From NCBI GenBank assembly GCA_963693315.1, contig OY856187.1, positions 387,733,685 to 387,797,684 on the forward strand: a stretch of 64,000 nucleotides of DNA, read 5' to 3'. The DNA comes from Diogma glabrata. Lineage: Eukaryota > Arthropoda > Insecta > Diptera > Cylindrotomidae. A model generated the notes under the pieces. The model was not told where the DNA came from. It saw only the letters and a program-made list of their open reading frames with translations, and did not search any database. Shown one piece after another: positions 9,385 through 21,840 of this stretch. Position numbers and translations under genes: made by a program. Numbering within the stretch: the stretch's first letter is position 1; the number at the start of each line of letters is the position of its first letter.

Positions 9385-11265
9385 CAAATCAGTCAACCAA
9401 AAATCGCTACATAAAACTGACCACAAATCGACAAGACTCCAGCGATCGCCATTTTTCCATATAAACGAAAATTTCTCAAAGCAAAGACTAACAAAGACTA
9501 TAGATTCCGAACGAAAGCTCTGGACATCCATGCTACTAAAACTAGTCGAAATAAGACGGTCGCCACATAAAACTGTCCACAATCGACAAAACCCGAGCGA
9601 TCGCCATTTTTCTATATAAACGAAAATTTCTAAAAGCAAAGGCTAACCACTTGAATATTTTACGAGCTTTTTACCGATTTTGTTTTGTAGGCAAAAAAAT
9701 TGAAATAGATTCCGAAGGATAGCTCTGGACATCCATGCTACCAAGGCTAACTGAAATAAGACGATCGCTACATAAAACTGTCCATAAATCGAAAAAATCC
9801 GAGCGATCGTCATTTTTCCATATAAACGAAAATTTCTAAAAGCAAAGGCTAACCACTTGGATATTTTGCGAATTGTTTACCGATTTTTTTTTGTAGGCAG
9901 AAAAATTGAAATAGATTCCGAACGAAAGCTGTGGACATCCATGCTCCAAAAACTAACCGAAATAAGACGGTCGCTACATGAAACTGACAAAATTTTTCGA
10001 GTTTTTTTCCGATTTTTTTTGTTAGCAAAAAATTGGAATTGATTCCGAATAAAAGCTCTGGACATCCATGCTACCCAAACTAGCCGAAATAAGATAATCG
10101 CTACATAAAATTTACCACAAATCGACAAAACCCGAGCCATCGCCATTTTTCCATATCAACAAAAGATTCTAAAAGCAAAGCCTAACCACTTGGATATTTT
10201 GCGAGTTTTTTTACCAATTGTAAGCAAAAAAATTGTACTGTAAGCAAAAAAATTGGAATTGATTCGGAATAAAAGCTCTGGACATCCATGCTACCAAAAC
10301 TAGTGAAAATAAGACGGTCGCCACATAAAACTGACCATAAATTGACAAAATCCGAGTGATCGCCATTTTTCCATTTCAATGAAAATTTCTAAAAGCAAAG
10401 GCTACTACTTAGATATTTTGCGAGTTTCTTACCGATTTTTTTTTGTAGGCAAAAAAATTGAAATAGATTCCGAACGAAAGCTCTATACATCCATGCTATA
10501 AAGACTAAACAAAATAAGACGGTCACTACATCAAACTGATCATAAATCGACAAAGCCCCAGCGATCGCCATTTGTCCATATAAACGAAAATTTCTAAAAG
10601 CACGAGAAGTTGTAAAAGCAAAGGCTAACCACTTGGATATTTTGCAAGTTGTTTACCGATTTAACCAAACCAATACCGATGTAGCAAAAAAAATTAAATA
10701 GATTCCAAACGAAAGCCATGGACAAACGAAATCCATGCTACCAAAACTAGCCGAAATAAGATAGCCGCTACATACACATAAATTTCTAAAAGCGAAGGGT
10801 AACCGTGGGACATCCGTGCTAACAAAATTAGCCGAAAAAAGACGGTCGCTACATAACATTGACCACAAATCGACAAAAACCGAGCCATCGCCATTTTTCC
10901 ATATAAACGAGAATTTCTGAAAGCAAAGGCCAACCATCTGGATATTTTGCGAGTTTTTTACCAATGTTTTGGTAAGCAAAATAATTGTCAAAGATTCTGA
11001 ATAAAAACGCTTCACATCCATGCTAACAAAACTAACCGATATAAGACGTTTTAAACCGAATTTTTTTGAATGCAAAAGAATTGAAATAAATACTGAACGA
11101 AAGCTCTGGACATCCATGCGAGTTGGTTATTTTGCGAGTTTTTTCCGATTTTTTTTGTAAGCAAAGAAATTGAAATAGATTCCGAACGAAAGCTCTGGAC
11201 ATCCTATCCAATCAAATATTCATTGCTATAAATAAAACGGGCGCGAAAGAAAACGACCATGAATA
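9385..11265. repeat. Old, diverged tandem array of about 205-bp units
   Basis: The word GCTCTGGACATCCATGCT or a variant recurs at 9517, 9722, 9928, 10055, 10275, 10480, 10715, 10805, 11009, 11103 and 11192. Full units are about 205-235 bp and several are internally deleted (spacings of 127 and about 90). A typical unit continues CCGAAATAAGACGGTCGCTA, then ACTGACCACAAATCGAC, GCGATCGCCATTTTTCCATA, TTTCTAAAAGCAAAGGCTAA, TGGATATTTTGCGAG, then T-runs and GCAAAAAAATTGAAATAG. Copies differ at many sites, so the array is old. The last recognisable piece is near 11,223-11,265. The open frames of 60-154 codons on both strands are by-products of the repetition. The unit shares a module with the 304-bp satellite to its right. 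Confidence 0.85.
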
Positions 11266-11658
11266 TTTTTAAAAAACATGCTTGCGATTTTCACCCGCTT
11301 TTCGATTAAGCTCAAACTTCATCACTTTACATATATTGATCTCCTCTTACAGTTGACATGTCATTTGCCAAGTTCGGTGTCAACTCATTTTGTTTCATTT
11401 CTAAGAGGCTTACTCCTCCTTACTCCTTTAAAAATTGAATCGCTTTTAGGGTCGATTGTATGAACAACGAAGGATAGACAAAAATCAGAGAATAAAGTTA
11501 TATCTTCATCCGAGAATTTTATTTTTCGTCGATTTGTTTTTTTTTTAACACGGATTGAATTTTTTGTATTTTAGTTTTTATTGCATTTTTATAGCAGTAA
11601 TTTATAATTGGCAAAACTTGTTCTTTTACTTTTCTATTAAATAAATTTAATTATATAT
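11266..11658. other. Spacer between the old and young tandem arrays
   Basis: About 390 bp of AT-rich, apparently unique DNA. A 61-codon open frame (11278-11463) has no recognisable motif. I see no transposon ends or RNA gene. It is the junction zone between the degenerate 205-bp array and the homogeneous satellite. Confidence 0.5.
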
Positions 11659-11700
11659 AACCCACCTTTCAGTTTATATTTATATTTTACATTTGAAACC
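11659..11700. repeat. Truncated first copy at the satellite edge
   Basis: The satellite opens with ACCCACCTTTCAGTTTATAT, corresponding to monomer offsets about 68-87, and then jumps directly to TATTTTACATTTGAAACC, the end of the monomer (offsets about 289-305). About 200 bp are missing between the two pieces. Complete monomers follow immediately, so the array edge is abrupt. Confidence 0.8.
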
Positions 11701-14700
11701 AAAGCTGGTGCTGTGGCTAAACCCGCTTACCAATTATGCTATAACTTGAGGTAGGGGATTGTTTTGGACCCACCTCTCAGTTTATATGCCATTCCCCAAG
11801 ATTTGCGACAACTTTTTTTTTCGCTAAAAAAACAGGTAAGGGGTTAACCCATGCTTTTTTTGCAAAATTTTTGTCAAAAAAAAAATTGAAAAAATATGCT
11901 GGCGGTAATCTCTAGATGTCAATTTAAGCGAAATAAGTCAAAATACCAGGTTTGCTACCTTAAACAGGCCATAAATTGAAAACCAAAAATTTTACATTTG
12001 AAACCAAAGCTGGTGCTGTGGCTAAACCCGCTTACCAATTATGCTATAACTTGAGGTAGGGGATTGTTTTGGACCCACCTTTCAGTTTATATGCCATTCC
12101 CCAAGATTTGCGACAACTTTTTTTTCGCTAAAAAAACAGGTAAGGGGTTAACCCATGCTTTTTTTGCAAAATTTTTGTCAAAAAAAAAATTGAAAAAATA
12201 TGCTGGCGGTAATCTCTAGATGTCAATTTAAGCGAAATAAGTCAAAATACCAGGTTTGCTACCTTAAACAGGCCATAAATTGAAAACCAAAAATTTTACA
12301 TTTGAAACCAAAGCTGGTGCTGTGGCTAAACCCGCTTACCAATTATGCTATAACTTGAGGTAGGGGATTGTTTTGGACCCACCTTTCAGTTTATATGCCA
12401 TTCCCCAAGATTTGCGACAACTTTTTTTTTCGCTAAAAAAACAGGTAAGGGGTTAACCCATGCTTTTTTTGCAAAATTTTTGTCAAAAAAAAAATTGAAA
12501 AAATATGCTGGCGGTAATCTCTAGATGTCAATTTAAGCGAAATAAGTCAAAATACCAGGTTTGCTACCTTAAACAGGCCATAAATTGAAAACCAAAAATT
12601 TTACATTTGAAACCAAAGCTGGTGCTGTGGCTAAACCCGCTTACCAATTATGCTATAACTTGAGGTAGGGGATTGTTTTGGACCCACCTTTCAGTTTATA
12701 TGCCATTCCCCAAGATTTGCGACAACTTTTTTTTTCGCTAAAAAAACAGGTAAGGGGTTAACCCATGCTTTTTTTGCAAAATTTTTGTCAAAAAAAAAAT
12801 TGAAAAAATATGCTGGCGGTAATCTCTAGATGTCAATTTAAGCGAAATAAGTCAAAATACCAGGTTTGCTACCTTAAACAGGCCATAAATTGAAAACCAA
12901 AAATTTTACATTTGAAACCAAAGCTGGTGCTGTGGCTAAACCCGCTTACCAATTATGCTATAACTTGAGGTAGGGGATTGTTTTGGACTCACCTTTCAGT
13001 TTATATGCCATTCCCCAAGATTTGCGACAACTTTTTTTTTCGCTAAAAAAACAGGTAAGGGGTTAACCCATGCTTTTTTTGCAAAATTTTTGTCAAAAAA
13101 AAAATTGAAAAAATATGCTGGCGGTAATCTCTAGATGTCAATTTAAGCGAAATAAGTCAAAATACCAGGTTTGCTACCTTAAACAGGCCATAAATTGAAA
13201 ACCAAAAATTTTACATTTGAAACCAAAGCTGGTGCTGTGGCTAAACCCGCTTACCAATTATGCTATAACTTGAGGTAGGGGATTGTTTTGGACTCACCTT
13301 TCAGTTTATATGCCATTCCCCAAGATTTGCGACAACTTTTTTTTTCGCTAAAAAAACAGGTAAGGGGTTAACCCATGCTTTTTTTGCAAAATTTTTGTCA
13401 AAAAAAAAATTGAAAAAATATGCTGGCGGTAATCTCTAGATGTCAATTTAAGCGAAATAAGTCAAAATACCAGGTTTGCTACCTTAAACAGGCCATAAAT
13501 TGAAAACCAAAAATTTTACATTTGAAACCAAAGCTGGTGCTGTGGCTAAACCCGCTTACCAATTATGCTATAACTTGAGGTAGGGGATTGTTTTGGACTC
13601 ACCTTTCAGTTTATATGCCATTCCCCAAGATTTGCGACAACTTTTTTTTTCGCTAAAAAAACAGGTAAGGGGTTAACCCATGCTTTTTTTGCAAAATTTT
13701 TGTCAAAAAAAAAATTGAAAAAATATGCTGGCGGTAATCTCTAGATGTCAATTTAAGCGAAATAAGTCAAAATACCAGGTTTGCTACCTTAAACAGGCCA
13801 TAAATTGAAAACCAAAAATTTTACATTTGAAACCAAAGCTGGTGCTGTGGCTAAACCCGCTTACCAATTATGCTATAACTTGAGGTAGGGGATTGTTTTG
13901 GACCCACCTTTCAGTTTATATGCCATTCCCCAAGATTTGCGACAACTTTTTTTTTCGCTAAAAAAACAGGTAAGGGGTTAACCCATGCTTTTTTTGCAAA
14001 ATTTTTGTCAAAAAAAAAATTGAAAAAATATGCTGGCGGTAATCTCTAGATGTCAATTTAAGCGAAATAAGTCAAAATACCAGGTTTGCTACCTTAAACA
14101 GGCCATAAATTGAAAACCAAAAATTTTACATTTGAAACCAAAGCTGGTGCTGTGGCTAAACCCGCTTACCAATTATGCTATAACTTGAGGTAGGGGATTG
14201 TTTTGGACCCACCTTTCAGTTTATATGCCATTCCCCAAGATTTGCGACAACTTTTTTTTTCGCTAAAAAAACAGGTAAGGGGTTAACCCATGCTTTTTTT
14301 GCAAAATTTTTGTCAAAAAAAAATTGAAAAAATATGCTGGCGGTAATCTCTAGATGTCAATTTAAGCGAAATAAGTCAAAATACCAGGTTTGCTACCTTA
14401 AACAGGCCATAAATTAAAAACCAAAAATTTTACATTTGAAACCAAAGCTGGTGCTGTGGCTAAACCCGCTTACCAATTATGCTATAACTTGAGGTAGGGG
14501 ATTGTTTTGGACCCACCTTTCAGTTTATATGCCATTCCCCAAGATTTGCGACAACTTTTTTTTTCGCTAAAAAAACAGGTAAGGGGTTAACCCATGCTTT
14601 TTTTGCAAAATTTTTGTCAAAAAAAAAATTGAAAAAATATGCTGGCGGTAATCTCTAGATGTCAATTTAAGCGAAATAAGTCAAAATACCAGGTTTGCTA

Positions 14701-17700
14701 CCTTAAACAGGCCATAAATTGAAAACCAAAAATTTTACATTTGAAACCAAAGCTGGTGCTGTGGCTAAACCCGCTTACCAATTATGCTATAACTTGAGGT
14801 AGGGGATTGTTTTGGACTCACCTTTCAGTTTATATGCCATTCCCCAAGATTTGCGACAACTTTTTTTTTCGCTAAAAAAACAGGTAAGGGGTTAACCCAT
14901 GCTTTTTTTGCAAAATTTTTGTCAAAAAAAAAATTGAAAAAATATGCTGGCGGTAATCTCTAGATGTCAATTTAAGCGAAATAAGTCAAAATACCAGGTT
15001 TGCTACCTTAAACAGGCCATAAATTGAAAACCAAAAATTTTACATTTGAAACCAAAGCTGGTGCTGTGGCTAAACCCGCTTACCAATTATGCTATAACTT
15101 GAGGTAGGGGATTGTTTTGGACTCACCTTTCAGTTTATATGCCATTCCCCAAGATTTGCGACAACTTTTTTTTTCGCTAAAAAAACAGGTAAGGGGTTAA
15201 CCCATGCTTTTTTTGCAAAATTTTTGTCAAAAAAAAAATTGAAAAAATATGCTGGCGGTAATCTCTAGATGTCAATTTAAGCGAAATAAGTCAAAATACC
15301 AGGTTTGCTACCTTAAACAGGCCATAAATTGAAAACCAAAAATTTTACATTTGAAACCAAAGCTGGTGCTGTGGCTAAACCCGCTTACCAATTATGCTAT
15401 AACTTGAGGTAGGGGATTGTTTTGGACCCACCTTTCAGTTTATATGCCATTCCCCAAGATTTGCGACAACTTTTTTTTTCGCTAAAAAAACAGGTAAGGG
15501 GTTAACCCATGCTTTTTTTGCAAAATTTTTGTCAAAAAAAAAATTGAAAAAATATGCTGGCGGTAATCTCTAGATGTCAATTTAAGCGAAATAAGTCAAA
15601 ATACCAGGTTTGCTACCTTAAACAGGCCATAAATTGAAAACCAAAAATTTTACATTTGAAACCAAAGCTGGTGCTGTGGCTAAACCCGCTTACCAATTAT
15701 GCTATAACTTGAGGTAGGGGATTGTTTTGGACTCACCTTTCAGTTTATATGCCATTCCCCAAGATTTGCGACAACTTTTTTTTTCGCTAAAAAAACAGGT
15801 AAGGGGTTAACCCATGCTTTTTTTGCAAAATTTTTGTCAAAAAAAAAATTGAAAAAATATGCTGGCGGTAATCTCTAGATGTCAATTTAAGCGAAATAAG
15901 TCAAAATACCAGGTTTGCTACCTTAAACAGGCCATAAATTGAAAACCAAAAATTTTACATTTGAAACCAAAGCTGGTGCTGTGGCTAAACCCGCTTACCA
16001 ATTATGCTATAACTTGAGGTAGGGGATTGTTTTGGACCCACCTTTCAGTTTATATGCCATTCCCCAAGATTTGCGACAACTTTTTTTTTCGCTAAAAAAA
16101 CAGGTAAGGGGTTAACCCATGCTTTTTTTGCAAAATTTTTGTCAAAAAAAAAATTGAAAAAATATGCTGGCGGTAATCTCTAGATGTCAATTTAAGCGAA
16201 ATAAGTCAAAATACCAGGTTTGCTACCTTAAACAGGCCATAAATTGAAAACCAAAAATTTTACATTTGAAACCAAAGCTGGTGCTGTGGCTAAACCCGCT
16301 TACCAATTATGCTATAACTTGAGGTAGGGGCTTGTTTTGGACCCACCTTTCAGTTTATATGCCATTCCCCAAGATTTGCGACAACTTTTTTTTTCGCTAA
16401 AAAAACAGGTAAGGGGTTAACCCATGCTTTTTTTGCAAAATTTTTGTCAAAAAAAAAATTGAAAAAATATGCTGGCGGTAATCTCTAGATGTCAATTTAA
16501 GCGAAATAAGTCAAAATACCAGGTTTGCTACCTTAAACAGGCCATAAATTGAAAACCAAAAATTTTACATTTGAAACCAAAGCTGGTGCTGTGGCTAAAC
16601 CCGCTTACCAATTATGCTATAACTTGAGGTAGGGGATTGTTTTGGACCCACCTTTCAGTTTATATGCCATTCCCCAAGATTTGCGACAACTTTTTTTTTC
16701 GCTAAAAAAACAGGTAAGGGGTTAACCCATGCTTTTTTTGCAAAATTTTTGTCAAAAAAAAAATTGAAAAAATATGCTGGCGGTAATCTCTAGATGTCAA
16801 TTTAAGCGAAATAAGTCAAAATACCAGGTTTGCTACCTTAAACAGGCCATAAATTGAAAACCAAAAATTTTACATTTGAAACCAAAGCTGGTGCTGTGGC
16901 TAAACCCGCTTACCAATTATGCTATAACTTGAGGTAGGGGATTGTTTTGGACCCACCTTTCAGTTTATATGCCATTCCCCAAGATTTGCGACAACTTTTT
17001 TTTTCGCTAAAAAAACAGGTAAGGGGTTAACCCATGCTTTTTTTGCAAAATTTTTGTCAAAAAAAAAATTGAAAAAATATGCTGGCGGTAATCTCTAGAT
17101 GTCAATTTAAGCGAAATAAGTCAAAATACCAGGTTTGCTACCTTAAACAGGCCATAAATTGAAAACCAAAAATTTTACATTTGAAACCAAAGCTGGTGCT
17201 GTGGCTAAACCCGCTTACCAATTATGCTATAACTTGAGGTAGGGGATTGTTTTGGACCCACCTTTCAGTTTATATGCCATTCCCCAAGATTTGCGACAAC
17301 TTTTTTTTTCGCTAAAAAAACAGGTAAGGGGTTAACCCATGCTTTTTTTGCAAAATTTTTGTCAAAAAAAAAATTGAAAAAATATGCTGGCGGTAATCTC
17401 TAGATGTCAATTTAAGCGAAATAAGTCAAAATACCAGGTTTGCTACCTTAAACAGGCCATAAATTGAAAACCAAAAATTTTACATTTGAAACCAAAGCTG
17501 GTGCTGTGGCTAAACCCGCTTACCAATTATGCTATAACTTGAGGTAGGGGATTGTTTTGGACTCACCTTTCAGTTTATATGCCATTCCCCAAGATTTGCG
17601 ACAACTTTTTTTTTCGCTAAAAAAACAGATAAGGGGTTAACCCATGCTTTTTTTGCAAAATTTTTGTCAAAAAAAAAATTGAAAAAATATGCTGGCGGTA

Positions 17701-17797
17701 ATCTCTAGATGTCAATTTAAGCGAAATAAGTCAAAATACCAGGTTTGCTACCTTAAACAGGCCATAAATTGCAAACCAAAATTTTACATTTGAAACC
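11701..17797 (+). repeat. Satellite domain A (20 monomers of about 305 bp)
   Basis: Marked by ATAAATTGAAAACCAAAAAT at the monomer end, TGCTGGCGG at offset 198-206 and CAGTTTATATGCC at 78-90. A C/T difference in TTGGACCCACC versus TTGGACTCACC varies between neighbouring copies (for example CT at about 12,985-13,605, 14,814, 15,119, 15,730 and 17,560) and gives local linkage groups. One copy has GGGGCTTG near 16,327. The copies are otherwise almost identical. Confidence 0.9.
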
Positions 17798-18603
17798 AAA
17801 GCTGGTGCTGTGGCTAAACCCGCTTACCAATTATGCTATAACTTGAGGTAGGGGATTGTTTTGGACCCACCTTTCAGTTTATATGCCATTCCCCAAGATT
17901 TGCGACAACTTTTTTTTTCGCTAAAAAAACAGGTAAGGGGTTAACCCATGCTTTTTTTGCAAAATTTTTGTCAAAAAAAAAATTGAAAAAATATGCTGGC
18001 GGTAATCTCTAGATGTCAATTTAAGCCAAATAAGTCAAAATACCAGGTTTGCTACCTTAAACAGACCAAAAATTGAAAACCAAAAATTTTACATTTGAAA
18101 CCAAAGCTGGTGCTGTGGCTAAACCCGCTTACCAATTATGCTATAACTTGAGGTAGGGGATTGTTTTGGACCCACCTTTCAGTTTATATGCCATTCCCCA
18201 AGATTTGCGACAACTTTTTTTTTCGCTAAAAAAACAGGTAAGGGGCCATGCTTTTTTTGCAAAATTTTTGTCAAAAAAAAAATTGAAAAAATATGCTGGC
18301 GGTAATCTCTAGATGTCAATTTAAGCGAAATAAGTCAAAATACCAGGTTTGCTACCTTAAACAGACCAAAAATTGAAAACCAAAAATTTTACATTTGAAA
18401 CCAAAGCTGGTGCTGTGGCTAAACCCGCTTACCAATTATGCTATAACTTGAGGTAGGGGATTGTTTTGGACCCACCTTTCAGTTTATATGCCATTCCCCA
18501 AGATTTGCGACAACTTTTTTTTTCGCTAAAAAAACAGGTAAGGGGTTAACCCATGCTTTTTTTGCAAAATTTTTGAGAAAAAAAAAATTGAAAAAATATG
18601 CTA
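17798..18603 (+). repeat. Transition zone between satellite domains A and B
   Basis: Here the marker combination is mixed. The first GCAAACC end appears near 17,771 after a GGC copy. Two copies then have an altered ACAGACCAAAAATTGAAAACC end (18,061 and 18,361), one has AAGCCAAATAAG, and one lacks part of the palindrome (AAGGGGCCATGC at 18,240). The first TGCTAGCGG appears at 18,599. This looks like a recombination boundary between two homogenised families. Confidence 0.75.
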
Positions 18604-21600
18604 GCGGTAATCTCTAGATGTCAATTTAAGCGAAATAAGTCAAAATACCAGGTTTGCTACCTTAAACAGGCCATAAATTGCAAACCAAAATTTTACATTT
18701 GAAACCAAAGCTGGTGCTGTGGCTAAACCCGCTTACCAATTATGCTATAACTTGAGGTAGGGGATTGTTTTGGACCCACCTTTCAGTTTATATGCCATTC
18801 CCCAAGATTTGCGACAACTTTTTTTTCGCTAAAAAAACAGGTAAGGGGTTAACCCATGCTTTTTTTGCAAAATTTTTGTCAAAAAAAAAAATTGAAAAAA
18901 TATGCTAGCGGTAATCTCTAGATGTCAATTTAAGCGAAATAAGTCAAAATACCAGGTTTGCTACCTTAAACAGGCCATAAATTGCAAACCAAAATTTTAC
19001 ATTTGAAACCAAAGCTGGTGCTGTGGCTAAACCCGCTTACCAATTATGCTATAACTTGAGGTAGGGGATTGTTTTGGACCCACCTTTCAGTTTATATGCC
19101 ATTCCCCAAGATTTGCGACAACTTTTTTTTCGCTAAAAAAACAGGTAAGGGGTTAACCCATGCTTTTTTTGCAAAATTTTTGTCAAAAAAAAAAATTGAA
19201 AAAATATGCTAGCGGTAATCTCTAGATGTCAATTTAAGCGAAATAAGTCAAAATACCAGGTTTGCTACCTTAAACAGGCCATAAATTGCAAACCAAAATT
19301 TTACATTTGAAACCAAAGCTGGTGCTGTGGCTAAACCCGCTTACCAATTATGCTATAACTTGAGGTAGGGGATTGTTTTGGACCCACCTTTCAGTTTATA
19401 TGCCATTCCCCAAGATTTGCGACAACTTTTTTTTTCGCTAAAAAAACAGGTAAGGGGTTAACCCATGCTTTTTTTGCAAAATTTTTGTCAAAAAAAAAAT
19501 TGAAAAAATATGCTAGCGGTAATCTCTAGATGTCAATTTAAGCGAAATAAGTCAAAATACCAGGTTTGCTACCTTAAACAGGCCATAAATTGCAAACCAA
19601 AATTTTACATTTGAAACCAAAGCTGGTGCTGTCGCTAAACCCGCTTACCAATTATGCTATAACTTGAGGTAGGGGATTGTTTTGGACCCACCTTTCAGTT
19701 TATATGCCATTCCCCAAGATTTGCGACAACTTTTTTTTTCGCTAAAAAAACAGGTAAGGGGTTAACCCATGCTTTTTTTGCAAAATTTTTGAGAAAAAAA
19801 AATTGAAAAAATATGCTAGCGGTAATCTCTAGATGTCAATTTAAGCGAAATAAGTCAAAATACCAGGTTTGCTACCTTAAACAGGCCATAAATTGCAAAC
19901 CAAAATTTTACATTTGAAACCAAAGCTGGTGCTGTGGCTAAACCCGCTTACCAATTATGCTATAACTTGAGGTAGGGGATTGTTTTGGACCCACCTTTCA
20001 GTTTATATGCCATTCCCCAAGATTTGCGACAACTTTTTTTTTCGCTAAAAAAACAGGTAAGGGGTTAACCCATGCTTTTTTTGCAAAATTTTTGAGAAAA
20101 AAAAAATTGAAAAAATATGCTAGCGGTAATCTCTAGATGTCAATTTAAGCGAAATAAGTCAAAATACCAGGTTTGCTACCTTAAACAGGCCATAAATTGC
20201 AAACCAAAATTTTACATTTGAAACCAAAGCTGGTGCTGTGGCTAAACCCGCTTACCAATTATGCTATAACTTGAGGTAGGGGATTGTTTTGGACCCACCT
20301 TTCAGTTTATATGCCATTCCCCAAGATTTGCGACAACTTTTTTTTTCGCTAAAAAAACAGGTAAGGGGTTAACCCATGCTTTTTTTGCAAAATTTTTGTC
20401 AAAAAAAAAAATTGAAAAAATATGCTAGCGGTAATCTCTAGATGTCAATTTAAGCCAAATAAGTCAAAATACCAGGTTTGCTACCTTAAACAGGCCATAA
20501 ATTGCAAACCAAAATTTTACATTTGAAACCAAAGCTGGTGCTGTGGCTAAACCCGCTTACCAATTATGCTATAACTTGAGGTAGGGGATTGTTTTGGACC
20601 CACCTTTCAGTTTATATGCCATTCCCCAAGATTTGCGACAACTTTTTTTTTCGCTAAAAAAACAGGTAAGGGGTTAACCCATGCTTTTTTTGCAAAATTT
20701 TTGTCAAAAAAAAAAATTGAAAAAATATGCTAGCGGTAATCTCTAGATGTCAATTTAAGCGAAATAAGTCAAAATACCAGGTTTGCTACCTTAAACAGGC
20801 CATAAATTGCAAACCAAAATTTTACATTTGAAACCAAAGCTGGTGCTGTGGCTAAACCCGCTTACCAATTATGCTATAACTTGAGGTAGGGGATTGTTTT
20901 GGACCCACCTTTCAGTTTATATGCCATTCCCCAAGATTTGCGACAACTTTTTTTTTCGCTAAAAAAACAGGTAAGGGGTTAACCCATGCTTTTTTTGCAA
21001 AATTTTTGAGAAAAAAAAAATTGAAAAAATATGCTAGCGGTAATCTCTAGATGTCAATTTAAGCGAAATAAGTCAAAATACCAGGTTTGCTACCTTAAAC
21101 AGGCCATAAATTGCAAACCAAAATTTTACATTTGAAACCAAAGCTGGTGCTGTGGCTAAACCCGCTTACCAATTATGCTATAACTTGAGGTAGGGGATTG
21201 TTTTGGACCCACCTTTCAGTTTATATGCCATTCCCCAAGATTTGCGACAACTTTTTTTTTCGCTAAAAAAACAGGTAAGGGGTTAACCCATGCTTTTTTT
21301 GCAAAATTTTTGTCAAAAAAAAAAATTGAAAAAATATGCTAGCGGTAATCTCTAGATGTCAATTTAAGCGAAATAAGTCAAAATACCAGGTTTGCTACCT
21401 TAAACAGGCCATAAATTGCAAACCAAAATTTTACATTTGAAACCAAAGCTGGTGCTGTGGCTAAACCCGCTTACCAATTATGCTATAACTTGAGGTAGGG
21501 GATTGTTTTGGACCCACCTTTCAGTTTATATGCCATTCCCCAAGATTTGCGACAACTTTTTTTTTCGCTAAAAAAACAGGTAAGGGGTTAACCCATGCTT

Positions 21601-21735
21601 TTTTTGCAAAATTTTTGTCAAAAAAAAAATTGAAAAAATATGCTAGCGGTAATCTCTAGATGTCAATTTAAGCGAAATAAGTCAAAATACCAGGTTTGCT
21701 ACCTTAAACAGGCCATAAATTGCAAACCAAAATTT

Positions 21736-21840
21736 TACATTTCTCTAGATGTCAATTTAAGCGAAATAAGTCAAAATACCAGGTTTGCTACCTTAAACAG
21801 GCCATAAATTGAAAACCAAAAATTTTACATTTGAAACCAA
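21736..21840 (+). repeat. Partial-monomer junction inside domain B
   Basis: At about 21,742 the end of one monomer (ATTTTACATTT) runs straight into CTCTAGATGTCAATTTAAGC, the later part of another copy. This adds about 92 bp out of phase. The inserted partial copy ends GAAAACCAAAAATT, a domain-A type end inside domain B. It is the seam of an unequal exchange: the blocks on either side carry the same ordered variants. Confidence 0.85.

Noticed and set aside
10653..11117. 154-codon minus-strand open frame, and several 60-89 codon frames on both strands at 9.4-11.1 kb
   Set aside because: They follow the 205-bp repeat, and the translated peptides repeat with it. They have no family motif, and the frame changes between units. 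They are by-products of tandem repetition.
11820..11836. CENP-B box in TTCGCTAAAAAAACAGG
   Set aside because: The TTCG start is present, but the required A and CGGG spacing is not met. There is no support for a CENP-B site.
11840..11851. GGGTTAACCC as fused telomere repeats
   Set aside because: It contains GGGTTA and TAACCC words, but only once per 304-bp monomer and with no hexamer or pentamer run. A chance resemblance is more likely.
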